Shown here: positions 52,634 through 61,415 of the stretch, piece by piece
How positions within the stretch are numbered: position 1 is the stretch's first letter
Layout of the letters: every line of letters starts with the position of its first letter
Assembly: GCF_040412425.1 (NCBI RefSeq)
Contig: NC_089766.1
Location: 18,731,774 to 18,795,773 of the forward strand
Source of the DNA: Macrobrachium rosenbergii
Taxonomy: Eukaryota > Arthropoda > Malacostraca > Decapoda > Palaemonidae
Length of the DNA: 64,000 nt
Reading direction: 5' to 3'
Notes under the pieces: model-generated
What the model saw: the letters and a program-made list of their open reading frames with translations, nothing else
The model's database searches: none
What the model was told of the DNA's origin: nothing
Position numbers and translations under genes: made by a program

Positions 52634-53680
52634 TCAAACGGACGACGCAGGCCGTTTCGAGGCGCCGCAGGACTGCTCCTGATGTGCTTCTTGGTGTTTC
52701 ACTTCGTGAGACCTGGAAAATATGAGGATGTTATCAATGTAGCAGACGCAGAATTTTAGGTCCCTGAGGATGCTGTCCATGAGCTGCTGAAGGTCGCCCC
52801 GGGCGTTTCTAATCCGATAGGAGAAGGCTAAATTACATAGGACCCGAACGGCATGATGGCGGTCTTGGTATGTCCTCTGTGCGACAGGTACCTGAAAATA
52901 TGATTTAAGAAGGTCCACTTAGTGAATACCTTGGCCCCTGGAAAAGAGTGCGGGTCGTGAGGTCCTGTATGGTGGGCAGAGGGTAGTGGTCGGGCTCCGT
53001 TGCAATGTTGAGCCGCCTGTAGTCGCCGCAAGGTCTCCAGGAGCCGTCTGGTTTCTGCACCATGTGGAGGGGGGAGGCCCACGGGCTGGAGGCCTTCCTG
53101 CAGATTCCCATTCGCTCCATCTCCGCGAATGCTTTTTTCGCCTCCTGAAGGCGCTGTGGGGGAAGCCTTCGGAACTGCATGTCGGGGGCCTCTAGTTGTT
53201 ATATGGTGGTATATGCCATGCTTGGCTGGGGTCCCAAATTTGACGAAGCCGGGCTTGAATACCAGGAACTCCGACAGCAGGTGTGCATATTGGTGGGGGG
53301 CGACGGTGCTAATGGTGGGTTTGGGTCCCGCTGTTAATGGGAGAGACCGGCAGGAGTCGGTATCAAGGAGGCGCTTACGCCTCACGTCGACTAGCAGACC
53401 GAAGTGCGCCAGAAGTCGGTCCCCAGGACGTGGGTTCCGTCCGCCGATGATGAAGTCCCAGGAGTAATTCGACCAAGGATGGAGATCGACAGGGCCTGGC
53501 AGGCCGTAGGAGAGGATGGGGATCCGCTGGCGCCGGTCTGGTTTCTGCTGCTGTCCTCTGGATGCCGGGAAGATCGATTTTAGCGTCTCCTGTGTCGACC
53601 TGCATCATCCACTTGCTGGAGACGGTGTCGCAGACATAGAAACCTACTGGTTCTGAGCCCCTGGGTTTTTTCGTTGCCAT
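52634..53680 (-). pseudogene. pol: Protease and reverse transcriptase region of the minus-strand element
   Basis: A new frame opens with MATKKPRGSEPVGFYVCD, then QVDTGDAKIDLP (about 53,560-53,610), an aspartic-protease DTG site with one residue altered after it. RT follows from about 53,290 (PHQYAHLLSEF, GTPAKHGIYHHI) and shifts frame at about 53,190 into RRLPPQRLQEAKKAF, SSPWASPLHMVQKPDGSWRP and GDYRRLN. It shifts again near 52,918 into DLLKSYFQVPVA, ending in CYIDNILIFS at about 52,725-52,755. The canonical Y-[VI]-DD is YIDN, which removes a metal-binding Asp. Confidence 0.85.
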
Positions 53681-53698
53681 GTATGTTTGTCCTGCTGG

Positions 53699-54437
53699 TC
53701 AGCCGCCATCCCCGTTTTTTGAACGGGCGAACGAGCAGGGCGGCAGGCAGTTTCGGGCGTCCTTTCCGAACCACTTGTGGTAGCGACAGAAGCCCGGGGA
53801 ACTCCATCTGTTGTGATTCGGTGGACGTCTCATAGCGACGGCGTTGACGGTCTGCTCCACTTCTTCTTCCGGCTGGACGGAGCTGACCGACTGTGTGGGC
53901 GGTTTTAGCCGCTGTGTAGCCTTCACGGAGTCTGTGAGGTGTTGCGCCGTCTCTATGAGGTCCTCGAGCGGCATGGTGTGAGCACCTGCGCGGACTCTTT
54001 GGGAGGAGCTGGCAAAGGTAGATCTCCCGCAAGACTTCTATCTCCTGTCGCTTTTTCGTGCCGTTGAAAACTGGCAGTGACAGGAGATCCACGACCATGC
54101 TCCATGCGTCTCTTGCGTTGAGGTCGTGGCATGGGTTGATGGAGAGGTCAATAGTACGGGCGGCCCGCTCGGCGATCGGCAGGGAGCACGTTTCGAGGAG
54201 GAGCTTCTTCGCGGCGCTGTATGTGAGGGTGTGTGTCTTGGGTACCCGCGAGACGAGTTTTCTGTACACGCCCCTCCGGAAGGCGCAAGCACTGTCGGCC
54301 TGCAAGATTTCGTCCGGCAGGGGTCCGCTTAATCTCTGAAGTGGTTTCTCACCGTACGCAGCCACATCGTTGGGTTCCCCGTATGCTGCGGCAGCTTTAT
54401 GGGAGAGGGGCGCCCAGCGATTGTGTTGCCGGGCCAT
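53699..54437 (-). pseudogene. gag: gag of the minus-strand element (CHCC finger)
   Basis: The 5' part (54,437 to about 54,010) opens at MARQHNRWAPL and includes DEILQADSACA, RKLVSRVPKT, LLLETCSLPIAERAAR and DAWSMVVDLLSLP. A frameshift near 53,990 moves the reading to MPLEDLIETAQHLTDSV and the nucleocapsid-like finger CRYHKWFGKDARNCLPPC (about 53,730-53,790). The finger is C-X2-H-X9-C-X3-C, the CHCC pattern of CsRn1-clade Gag, not the usual CCHC knuckle. Gag would form the particle and bind RNA. Confidence 0.85.
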
Positions 54438-54625
54438 GGAGTGTTCGGGCGCTGGCGGTGTGGAGGTGCGGAGGCCTCAGTGCGTGACGGGGTGCGGGTG
54501 AGATGGAGGTAGGTAGATCTCCAGTCCGCGCAGGCTCCGCGGTTAACTGCATGAGGGGATACCCGCGTCCATGCTCGCTTCTTTGCCCTCTACTGGAGTG
54601 GGTATCATGGCTGTGAACGCACCGT

Positions 54626-54780
54626 GCGCCGTGGTGGGTCCGCTAGTGACACTGGTGGGGTCGCCGACGAGTCAGGATGCTCAAACGCTGGTTACAGCTA
54701 CCAGTTAGTCCGCTAAGAGTGTTGAGGATTCCTAGAGCCAAGACTAATTCGCTGTCGAACCGCTATCGGTCGATAATAAC
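54626..54780 (-). promoter_or_regulatory. 5' leader of the minus-strand element with repeated TAGCGGAC motif
   Basis: Between the 5' LTR and gag, three related motifs (TAGCGGTTCGACAGCG, TTAGCGGACTAACT, CTAGCGGACCCACCACGGCGC) lie at about 54,745-54,768, 54,703-54,717 and 54,626-54,646. The plus-strand element has the same trio. A packaging or dimerisation role is only a guess. Confidence 0.55.
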
Positions 54781-55194
54781 AATAAGAGGTGCAAGAACAG
54801 CAGGTAAAGTTACTGTTGCTTTGAGTTACAGACCAGGCAGCTTATATAGCGGCCGACTGGTGCTGACTACGGAATATCAATGATAGCGTGACCTGAGGTC
54901 CAAACAATTAACAATATGTGGCGAACAAATACAATTTACAATATAGAAACATACAGAACTTCAATATGGATACAGTCTTGATGCCTGCGAATAAAGAAAC
55001 ATACAATACATAACTTATGACATGTACAACACGTATAAAGTTGAAATGCAGAAAATGCGTGACTCAGCACGTTAGGCGTGACTAATTGAGTGTGAAGAAA
55101 ATGGGCAGTCACCAAAGAAAACTTGCTCAGCGGAGACTTAATTAATGACGCCTGTGAAGCACTCCGCTGACGTCGATGTGGTGACTATACACCA
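54781..55194 (-). repeat. 5' LTR of the minus-strand Ty3/gypsy element
   Basis: About 414 bp, matching 50,189-50,617. On the minus strand it starts TGGTGTATAGTCACCAC and carries GCCGCTATATAAGCTGCC (TATA box, about 54,840-54,857) before ...GCACCTCTTATTG. The final CA is mutated, and the 3' side lacks the TGGTGACCCC primer site that the plus-strand element has. Confidence 0.85.
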
Positions 55195-55552
55195 TCAGCG
55201 GAGTCTCCATCAAACGCGGTCATTCGCCAAGTCTCCGCTGAGCAAGTTTTCTATGGTGACTTCCCAGCCTTTCGCCATACAATTGTCACGCCTTAACGTA
55301 CAGGTCACGCGATTTCAATCAGTTAAACTGTATATGTATTTGATCACCTATTATCAATTGTGTATCTTGTGCTTTATTCGCAGGCATCAAGATTATATCC
55401 ACATTGGAATTCTGTCTGTCTTTATTATTGTAAACTGTACTTGCTCGCTGTATATTATTGTTAATTATTATTGACCTCAGGTCACACACTGCCTGGATCT
55501 GTAATAAAGTAGCAGTCACTTTTACCTGCTCGTTTCTTTTGCACCTCTTACA
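55195..55552 (+). repeat. 5' LTR of the plus-strand Ty3/gypsy element, TATA region deleted
   Basis: Matches 59,652-60,094. It begins at the junction with the minus-strand element and ends ...TTTTGCACCTCTTACA. Relative to its 3' LTR it lacks about 50 bp between GACCTCAGGTCACA and CTGCCTGGATCTG, exactly the stretch holding the TATATAAA box. AATAAA (about 55,502) is kept. Confidence 0.85.
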
Positions 55553-55553
55553 G

Positions 55554-55563
55554 TGGTGACCCC
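55554..55563 (+). promoter_or_regulatory. Primer-binding site (tRNA-Trp-like)
   Basis: TGGTGACCCC lies one base after the 5' LTR. It equals the start of the TGGTGACCCCGACG site, complementary to tRNA-Trp, reported for CsRn1-type elements; the following TGGAG diverges. The context immediately after an LTR ending in CA supports the call. Confidence 0.65.
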
Positions 55564-55582
55564 TGGAGTAGTCCTGGAGCCA

Positions 55583-55728
55583 TTAGCGGACCCAAACGGC
55601 GACTCAGTCTTGGCTCCAGGAACTTACTCACGCCCTTAGCGGACTAAAGACGGCGCTGTAATCAGCGTTTGGGCGTGCTGACTCTCGTCGGCAAAATCAC
55701 CAGCGTCATTAACGGACACACACGGCGC
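55583..55728 (+). promoter_or_regulatory. Leader with three TTAGCGGAC...ACGGCG motifs
   Basis: TTAGCGGACCCAAACGGCG (55,583-55,601), TTAGCGGACTAAAGACGGCG (55,636-55,655) and TTAACGGACACACACGGCGC (55,709-55,728) are spaced 53 and 73 bp apart in untranslated leader. The minus-strand element conserves all three positions. The role is unknown. Confidence 0.7.
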
Positions 55729-55794
55729 ACTTCCGAGTGCGTTTTGACGCGCGAAAGCACCACTCAGTAAGAGGCAATGAGCATGGACGCAGGA

Positions 55795-56640
55795 CATCCC
55801 CTCCTCAGCACCAATTAACCGAACCTCGCTGACTCAGAGGCCTACCATCCCATTCACTCGCAAAGGTACTACGCCTTCCACACCCATGCCTGTGCCCCGA
55901 ACAATCCCTGGCCCGGCAACATGTCACGGGCTGTCCTGTCCGTAACGTTGCCGGCTGCTCACCCAGGGGAACCCAACAACGTGGCTGTGAGCAGGGTCGA
56001 GAGCCTAGGTGGTAGCGGACCTAATTGACGAAATACTGCAGGCCGACACAGTGCTTAACGCTTCTTCCGATGAGGTATATAGAAAGCTCATTCGCGGGGT
56101 GTCCGTGCACACCCCCACATACCGCATTGCAGAAGGCCTCCTCGAGACGTGCTCACCGACGCCGAAGGCCGCTCGCGTTGGCAACCTCGCTGTCAAACCG
56201 GCATGATTCAACGCAGTAGATGCATGGAGCATGATCGAGGACCTCTCTCACCTCTGTGACTTCAACGGCAGCAAAAGCACAGCAAGAAATAAGCCTGTTA
56301 TGGAGAGATCACTCTTTCGCCAACTCCTCCTGAGGTCCACACCAGATTCCTCACCTCACACCATGCCCTCGACGCCCCTCATCCAAACGCACAGCACCAA
56401 CAGACTGAGTGAAGGCTGTTTGTTTAATTAACAGCGCCCATTAATAATCGGTCAGTTCAGCCCAGCAGGAAGAAGACGCAGAAGCAGAGGCCAACGTCGT
56501 CGCCAGGAGGCGTACCACCGCCTCTACAACAGTGGGTTCCCGCGCCTGTGCCACTACCACAAGCGGTTTGGCAAAGACGCCCGGAACTGCCTGCCGCCCT
56601 GCTCTTTTGCCCATTCAAAAAACGGGGGTGGTGGCGGCCA
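55795..56640 (+). pseudogene. gag: gag of the plus-strand element (CHCC finger)
   Basis: A DEILQADTVLNAS segment, RKLIRGVSVHTPTYRIAEGLLETC and DAWSMIEDLSHLCDFNGSK (56,009-56,290) align with the other copy's gag. A stop and shift occur near 56,205, and a deletion or shift between about 56,340 and 56,520. The finger CHYHKRFGKDARNCLPPC (56,549-56,605) is again C-X2-H-X9-C-X3-C. The start codon region is not certain. Confidence 0.8.
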
Positions 56641-56654
56641 ACAGGACAGACCGC

Positions 56655-57640
56655 CATGGCAACCGAAAAACCCAGGGGCCCAGAATCAATAGGCTTTACC
56701 GCCCGCGACACCGCCTTCAGTAGGATGATGCTGGTCGGCACGGCCTTTAGATCGATCTTCCAGCATCCAAGGAGGACCGCGTAGGTTAGAACCGGGCTGA
56801 CCGCCTCCCCTGACGGCCGCCAACGGATTTCCATCCCTCCCACGGCAATTCAGGCCCTGTCGCATCTCCACCCTTGGACGGAGTTATTCCTAGGACTTCG
56901 CCGTCGCGAGATGTAGGGACCCGCCCTGGGTGCTGACTTCCTCACACACTTCGGGCTGGCAGTCGACGTTGGGCGTAAACACCTCCTCGACACAGACTCC
57001 TACCGGTCCCTCCCGTTAGCAACGGGACCCAAGGCACCCACCATCTGCTCCGTCGCCCCCCACCAGTATGCACAGCTGCTAACGGAGTTTCCTGAAGTAT
57101 TCAAGCCCGAGCTCCGCCAAGTCCCCGGGGCCCCAGCCAAACATGGCATCTACCATCACATAACGACTAAGTGCCCCCCTACACATGCGAAGTTCCGGAG
57201 GCTTCCCCCACGGCACCTTCAGGAGGCCAAAAACGCATTCGCAGAGATGGAGCGACCGGGACCTGCAAAAGGCCTCCAGTCCGTGGGCCTTCCCTCTTGG
57301 AGACTCCCAAGTGCGACCACAGGCGTTCAACATCGCAACGGGAGCCCACCACTACTCCCTGCCGAACATGAGGACCTCACTGGCCTCCTTTCACGGAGCC
57401 AAAATATCTACCAAATTAGACCTCTAAAATCATATTTTCGGGTACAGGTACCTGTCGCACCAGAGTGATATACCACAAAGACCGCCATCATCACACCGCT
57501 CGTCCTACGTGTTCGCTTCTCCACCTTCGACTGGAGGAATCGGGCTTACTTTCCAGCGGCTCATGGGACAGCATCCTCGGGACCTGAAGTTCTGCCTGCT
57601 ACGTTGATGACATCCTCATATTTTCCAGGTCTTACAGTGA
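56655..57640 (+). pseudogene. pol: Protease and reverse transcriptase region of the plus-strand element
   Basis: MATEKPRGPESIGFTARDT (from 56,656) leads to MMLVGTAFRSIF, where the expected VDTGA protease site has lost its DTG. RT pieces follow: TDSYRSLPLATGPK and VAPHQYAQLL (about 56,993-57,080), APAKHGIYHHITT (about 57,130-57,170), FRRLPPRHLQEAKNAFAEMER (about 57,195-57,255), then shifted frames through LKSYF (about 57,425) to CYVDDILIFS at 57,594-57,626. The catalytic YVDD is intact, but at least four frame changes separate the blocks. Confidence 0.82.
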
Positions 57641-57799
57641 ACACCAAACACATCCGGCAGTCCTGCAGCGCTCCAGGAACGCCTGGCCGCGGGCGTTGAC
57701 AAATGCACCTTGGCGTCCAGAAAGCTGACTTCCCTAGGCCACGAGATATCTCCTGGCAGGCGCCTGCCCACTCACATCCAAGGTCGCAGCCGGCACCAG

Positions 57800-58440
57800 G
57801 TTCCCCACCCCCACCTCCGGCCAAGCGCCGTCCAGGAATTCCTCGGGATGGTGTAATTTCTACAGGCGTTCATCCTCGATCGCGCACACCAGGCCCCTGA
57901 CAGAAGTGCTCAAAGGCCAACCGGACCCCGTCGGGGACTCCAGGCCAGCAGCTGGCCTTTCCCTGATGAAGGCCGCCGCCGCAGGCAACCGCTTTGGCAC
58001 ACTACGAATCCCAGAGCCCCCTCCAGCTGACAACCCATCGCCAACAACGTTGCCTGTGGTGCTGTCCTGAGCAGGTCATCAACGGCGCCCCAGCCCATCG
58101 CCTCTTCAGCAAGAAGTTCAACCCCATAGAGACCCACTATAACACCTTTCGACAGGAATCCCCGCGCCGAAGTGTACCGTGCAGTCTGGCACTTCAGTTC
58201 CTCCCTGGAAGGGACAATTCTTCACAATCTTCACAGACCACCAGCCACAATTCACGCCTTCACCAAGCAGTGGGGACGATGGTCTTCCAGGCAGCAGCGA
58301 CACCTCTCAGCCATCACCAATTCACCTGCCCGCCAGGCACCTCCCCGGCAAGAAAAATCCTGTAGCAGACACCCTCTCAAGAATCGAGCTGAACGCAGTG
58401 CAGCTCGGGGTAAACTACGAAGACCTCGCCAGGGAACAGG
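57800..58440 (+). pseudogene. pol: RNase H and connection region of the plus-strand element
   Basis: Pieces equivalent to LQLTT-ASN-ACGAVLEQVINGAPA (about 58,020-58,095) and a SKKFNP segment (about 58,110-58,130) precede FFTIFTDHQPQFTP (from about 58,215) and LPGKKNPVADTLSRIE (about 58,345-58,390) in the frame that opens at 58,179. The last motif is the typical end of RNase H before integrase in Ty3-type pol. Confidence 0.8.
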
Positions 58441-59306
58441 TCGCAGATCCAGAAACCCCAGCCTACCGCACCGCTGTTACGTCCTCTTGGGCGGGAGGGA
58501 CGTGCCTCACCCCGGGGCCCAAGACTCCTCTGCGACATCAGTACTGGTCAGCCCCGCCCCTTGTCCCAGCCTCAATGCCGCCACTCAGGTGTCTGACATC
58601 ATTCACGGCCTTCACATCCCTCCGGCAGAACAACGGCCAAGTTGCTGTCAAAGAAGTTCGTCTGGCACAGAGTGCAGAAAGATGCCACGTCCTGGGCGAA
58701 ATAGTGCCTGCAGTGCCAAACCAGCAAGGTGGGACGTCACACACAGTCCGAATAGGCGAGTTCCCGCAGCCAGAGCGGGCGCTGCCACATACAGAGCCGA
58801 CACGCCGCCGGGCCCCTCCCCCCATCAAGCGGGTCCAGATATCTCCTGACGGTGGTAGATCGATCTACGAGGTGGCCCGAAGCCACACCGATGCAAGAAG
58901 CCACCGCCAGCGCGTGCGCCAAGGCCCTGCTTTCCAGTTGGGTCAGCCGCCGCGCCCCGACCACATCACAAATCGGCTGGTGGAGGTCTCTGCCTTCCTG
59001 TCCGAATTCAGGTACGCCCTGGCTCATCAGCCGCTGGGGACCACGCATCACACCACCACGGCATACAACCTGGCAGCCAACGGCCTGGTCGAGCGGTTCC
59101 ACAGGTCCCTGAAGGCGTCCCTCATGGCCCGCTGCACCGCCGAGAATTGGAAATATCAGCTTCCGTGGGTCCTCCTCGGCTTAAGAACCGCCCCCAAAGC
59201 CGATGGCATTCCTTCCGCAGCGGAAAAGACGACGGCGAGTCCTCGTAGTCCCGGGCGAATCCATGACGGAAGATTGCTTACAATCCGCTACTGCAGAGGC
59301 CCGTGA
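58179..59306 (+). CDS. pol: Open pol segment: RNase H end and integrase, plus-strand element
   Basis: This is the longest open frame in the window (375 codons). It includes FTDHQP, KNPVADTLSRIELNAVQLG, NYEDLAREQVADPETP, then a scrambled middle (about residues 110-270), where the correct reading slips into other frames. From about residue 285 it is a good integrase core end: PLGTTHHTTTAYNLAANG, LVERFHRSLKASLMARC and WVLLGLRTAPKADGIPSAAE. The zinc-binding HHCC and the first catalytic Asp (HVDVVGPL in the other copy) are damaged. Length alone could suggest a gene, but it is a retrotransposon fragment whose frame is only partly meaningful. Confidence 0.8.
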   Translation: MQSGTSVPPWKGQFFTIFTDHQPQFTPSPSSGDDGLPGSSDTSQPSPIHLPARHLPGKKNPVADTLSRIELNAVQLGVNYEDLAREQVADPETPAYRTAVTSSWAGGTCLTPGPKTPLRHQYWSAPPLVPASMPPLRCLTSFTAFTSLRQNNGQVAVKEVRLAQSAERCHVLGEIVPAVPNQQGGTSHTVRIGEFPQPERALPHTEPTRRRAPPPIKRVQISPDGGRSIYEVARSHTDARSHRQRVRQGPAFQLGQPPRPDHITNRLVEVSAFLSEFRYALAHQPLGTTHHTTTAYNLAANGLVERFHRSLKASLMARCTAENWKYQLPWVLLGLRTAPKADGIPSAAEKTTASPRSPGRIHDGRLLTIRYCRGP

Positions 59307-59651
59307 TGTGGTCGGCAGCCCGCCCCGAGCGCACATACAATCGACAGATCGACCACTTTCACACTGCCAGGGGCCACGCATCCACCACCCATGTTCGTCA
59401 GGGATGACGCCATCCTCCCACTGACCAGGCCCTACAGGGCCCCTTCCGCGTGCTGGAGCGGAACAACAAGGCGTTCCTGCTAGCACTTCCCGGGAGGAAC
59501 GACTGGGTTTCAATAGACTGGTTAAAGCCCGCCCTCCTGGAGGAGGACACAGACGTCACCGCAGCGCACCCCCTGCCACAGCCAGGCCCCCGCAAGCAGC
59601 GGCACCCCAGCAGATATGCAGATTGCTCAGACGCGTCCCACGTCTTGGGAG
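59307..59651 (+). pseudogene. pol: Integrase C-terminal part of the plus-strand element
   Basis: After a shift, a frame reads LTRPYRGPFRVLERNNKAFLL-like sequence and LALPGRNDWVSIDWLKPALLEE (about 59,420-59,545), then a basic Pro-rich tail with KQRHPSRYADCSDASHVLG (about 59,590-59,650), directly before the 3' LTR. The minus-strand copy ends with the same RYAD motif before its 3' LTR. Confidence 0.78.
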
Positions 59652-60094
59652 TATTGGTAAAGTCACCTGGCGTCACTCACAGAGTCATTAGCGGAGTCTC
59701 CAGCTTAACGTGTCATTTGCCAAGCCCTGCTGGAGCAAGTTTTCTGACTTCCCAGTTTCTTCAAGCACACAATTAGTCACGCCTAACATGCCAGGTCACG
59801 CGATTTCTCAATCAGTTAAATCTATATATGTATTTGATCACCTATTATCACTGTGTATCTTAGCTTTCTTTATTCGCAGGCATAAGGATTATATCCACAT
59901 TGAATTCTGTCTGTCTTTATATTGTAAACTGTACTTGCTTGCTGTATATTATTGTTAATTATTATTGACCTCAGGTCACATACAATCTCATTGTCTTTCA
60001 CAGCTCGACGCCAGTCTGCCGCTATATAAACTGCCTGGATCTGTAATAAAGCAGCAGTCACTTTTACCTGCCTGTTTCTTTTGCACCTCTTACA
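59652..60094 (+). repeat. 3' LTR of the plus-strand Ty3/gypsy element
   Basis: About 443 bp, starting near TATTGGTAAAGTCACC and ending TTTTGCACCTCTTACA. It keeps TATATAAA (60,023-60,030) and AATAAA (60,045-60,050), the expected promoter-to-polyA spacing of a compact LTR, and is the most complete LTR of the four. Exact start is uncertain by a few bases. Confidence 0.85.
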
Positions 60095-60120
60095 AGTGCA
60101 CTGCAACAATTGTTTGACTT

Positions 60121-60172
60121 TTGCCTCCAGTGCTTGGCTTCAAGCCTAAATTTCATATTCCATTCCATTCCA
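60121..60172 (+). mobile_element. SINE 3' tail adjoining the Ty3 element
   Basis: CCAGTGCTTGGCTTCAAGCC followed by TAAATTTCATATTCCATTCC matches the tail at 49,400-49,464, with an ATTCC pentamer repeat at the end. It starts only about 27 bp right of the LTR, so the retrotransposon may have inserted into or beside a SINE. Confidence 0.5.
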
Positions 60173-60462
60173 CATTAGGATGACTTGACTGCAATATAAA
60201 GGATGTAGTCATCACACTGAAACCAGCGCTACGTCATTGCTGGAGCACAAACAAAACATACAGTTAGGTTTGTCTGGTAGGCGTAACATGAGTTAGACCC
60301 AGTAAGCATAGCCTACACCCAGGTATAGCCTAAGAATTCTGTAGCCAGAAAAGGGTTTAGGTAGGTGTTGTGAGCAGCAAGGTAAAGCGCAATACAAAGA
60401 AAGACTGGTTTAGCTTAGACTGAATTTTAGTAGGAATTCATATAAACTAGACTTAACACAAA
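60173..60462. other. Unique sequence, no gene recognised
   Basis: TAGCCTA-type words recur (about 60,308-60,345) and hint at a spread of the adjacent tandem repeat. Confidence 0.35.
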
Positions 60463-60609
60463 ACTCCCAGTGTAACTTATGTTCTGTGTAGCTTATGTCC
60501 AGACAACTCCCAGAGTAGCCTATGTCCAGACAACTCCCAGAGTACCCTATCTCCAGACAACTCCCAATGTAGCTTAAGTAGCCTATGTCCAGACAACTCC
60601 CAGTGTAGG
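60463..60609. repeat. 27-bp tandem repeat, about five copies
   Basis: GTCCAGACAACTCCCAG plus (A/T)GTAGCCTAT occurs at about 60,497, 60,524, 60,551 and 60,587, with a degenerate copy at 60,463 and one spacer insertion. Confidence 0.85.
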
Positions 60610-61294
60610 ACTCAGCAAGAGCTTTGGAAATGGCACAGACATAGAAGTTATAGGTTCATCACAAGTGGATGTACAGTATAGTGATCAGGAAGTAGGCAAG
60701 TGACCATTGCCAGTAGTTAAAGGTAAGGGACAAACCTTATTGGACCTAGTTTGGTTAAGGTGAATAAAATTAGACTGGCCTAGTTTCCTAGGGTCACAGG
60801 TACAAAAAAACAGAGGATGTCAATAACTAACCTAACCTCATGGCATTACTGTGTTTAATGCTCATACATACATTTTGTACAAATATTGCAAGACCATCTT
60901 TCCTTCCACAAAATAGTTGAGTACAGATTTATGAAATAGCATACTGTACAACACAGTACCCTCTACCCATAGTGAAGGCTAACTGCATAGTACATGCGTT
61001 TGTTCATGTTTCTGAAGTGCGTCACTTGGGAGATTTAAAGATTCCTACAGAGGTTCACGATACGAATATCATTGAGTAGATACTGAATAACTTGCAGAGA
61101 GCTGACATTGCTAAGTGTATTTCTAAAACCTGCAATAGCATTGCTGCCATAAAATTAGTGATTTCATTTTTGGCAATAATTTTAGATGATCAGTCGAACA
61201 TTTGCTTGTGCTGAAATTCATATTTGAACAACTACAGTTAATGACTGAATAAATTTGGTGTATTTACTCATATCTATCTATCAGTCTACACACA
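60610..61294. other. Unique sequence, no gene recognised
   Basis: The stretch around 61,015-61,250 has some coding-like composition on the plus strand, interrupted by stops. I could not assign it. Confidence 0.35.
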
Positions 61295-61324
61295 CATAGA
61301 CTCATACACACACACACACACACG

Positions 61325-61412
<88 letters not shown>
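61295..61412. repeat. Compound (CA)n(TA)n microsatellite
   Basis: Imperfect CA to 61,322, then about 43 TA units. Confidence 0.96.

Positions 61413-61415
<3 letters not shown>

Larger units (their letters stand above)
50189..55194 (-). mobile_element. CsRn1-type Ty3/gypsy LTR retrotransposon, decayed
   Basis: About 5.0 kb, bounded by LTRs at 54,781-55,194 (5') and 50,189-50,617 (3'). Internal order on the minus strand is leader, gag with CHCC finger, protease, RT, RNase H, integrase. The CHCC Gag finger and Gag-Pol order indicate the CsRn1 clade. Multiple frameshifts split pol, the RT catalytic motif reads YIDN, and the primer-binding site next to the 5' LTR is not recognisable, so the copy is dead. 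No matching 4-6 bp target-site duplication is seen at its two edges (GCCAT left, TCAGC right), which fits the odd head-to-head junction with the next element. Confidence 0.88.
55195..60094 (+). mobile_element. CsRn1-type Ty3/gypsy LTR retrotransposon, decayed, second copy
   Basis: About 4.9 kb, with LTRs at 55,195-55,552 and about 59,652-60,094. It belongs to the same family as the minus-strand element: shared LTR sequence, leader motifs, CHCC finger and pol. The RT keeps CYVDDILIFS, but the protease DTG is lost, the frames are broken repeatedly and the 5' LTR lacks its TATA region. The right flank AGTGC does not match the bases left of either element, so no simple target-site duplication is visible. 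Confidence 0.88.

Noticed and set aside
50700..54500. Many plus-strand ORFs of 60-110 codons across the minus-strand Ty3 element
   Set aside because: They are antisense shadows created by the high GC content of the element.
58179..59306. A 375-codon host gene
   Set aside because: Contains FTDHQP, NPVADTLSR and VERFHRSLKASL motifs of Ty3-type pol and lies between matched LTRs; it is a retrotransposon fragment.
50189..60094. An endogenous retrovirus with an envelope gene
   Set aside because: Integrase runs almost directly into the 3' LTR in both copies (RYAD motif just before it), leaving no room for an env gene.
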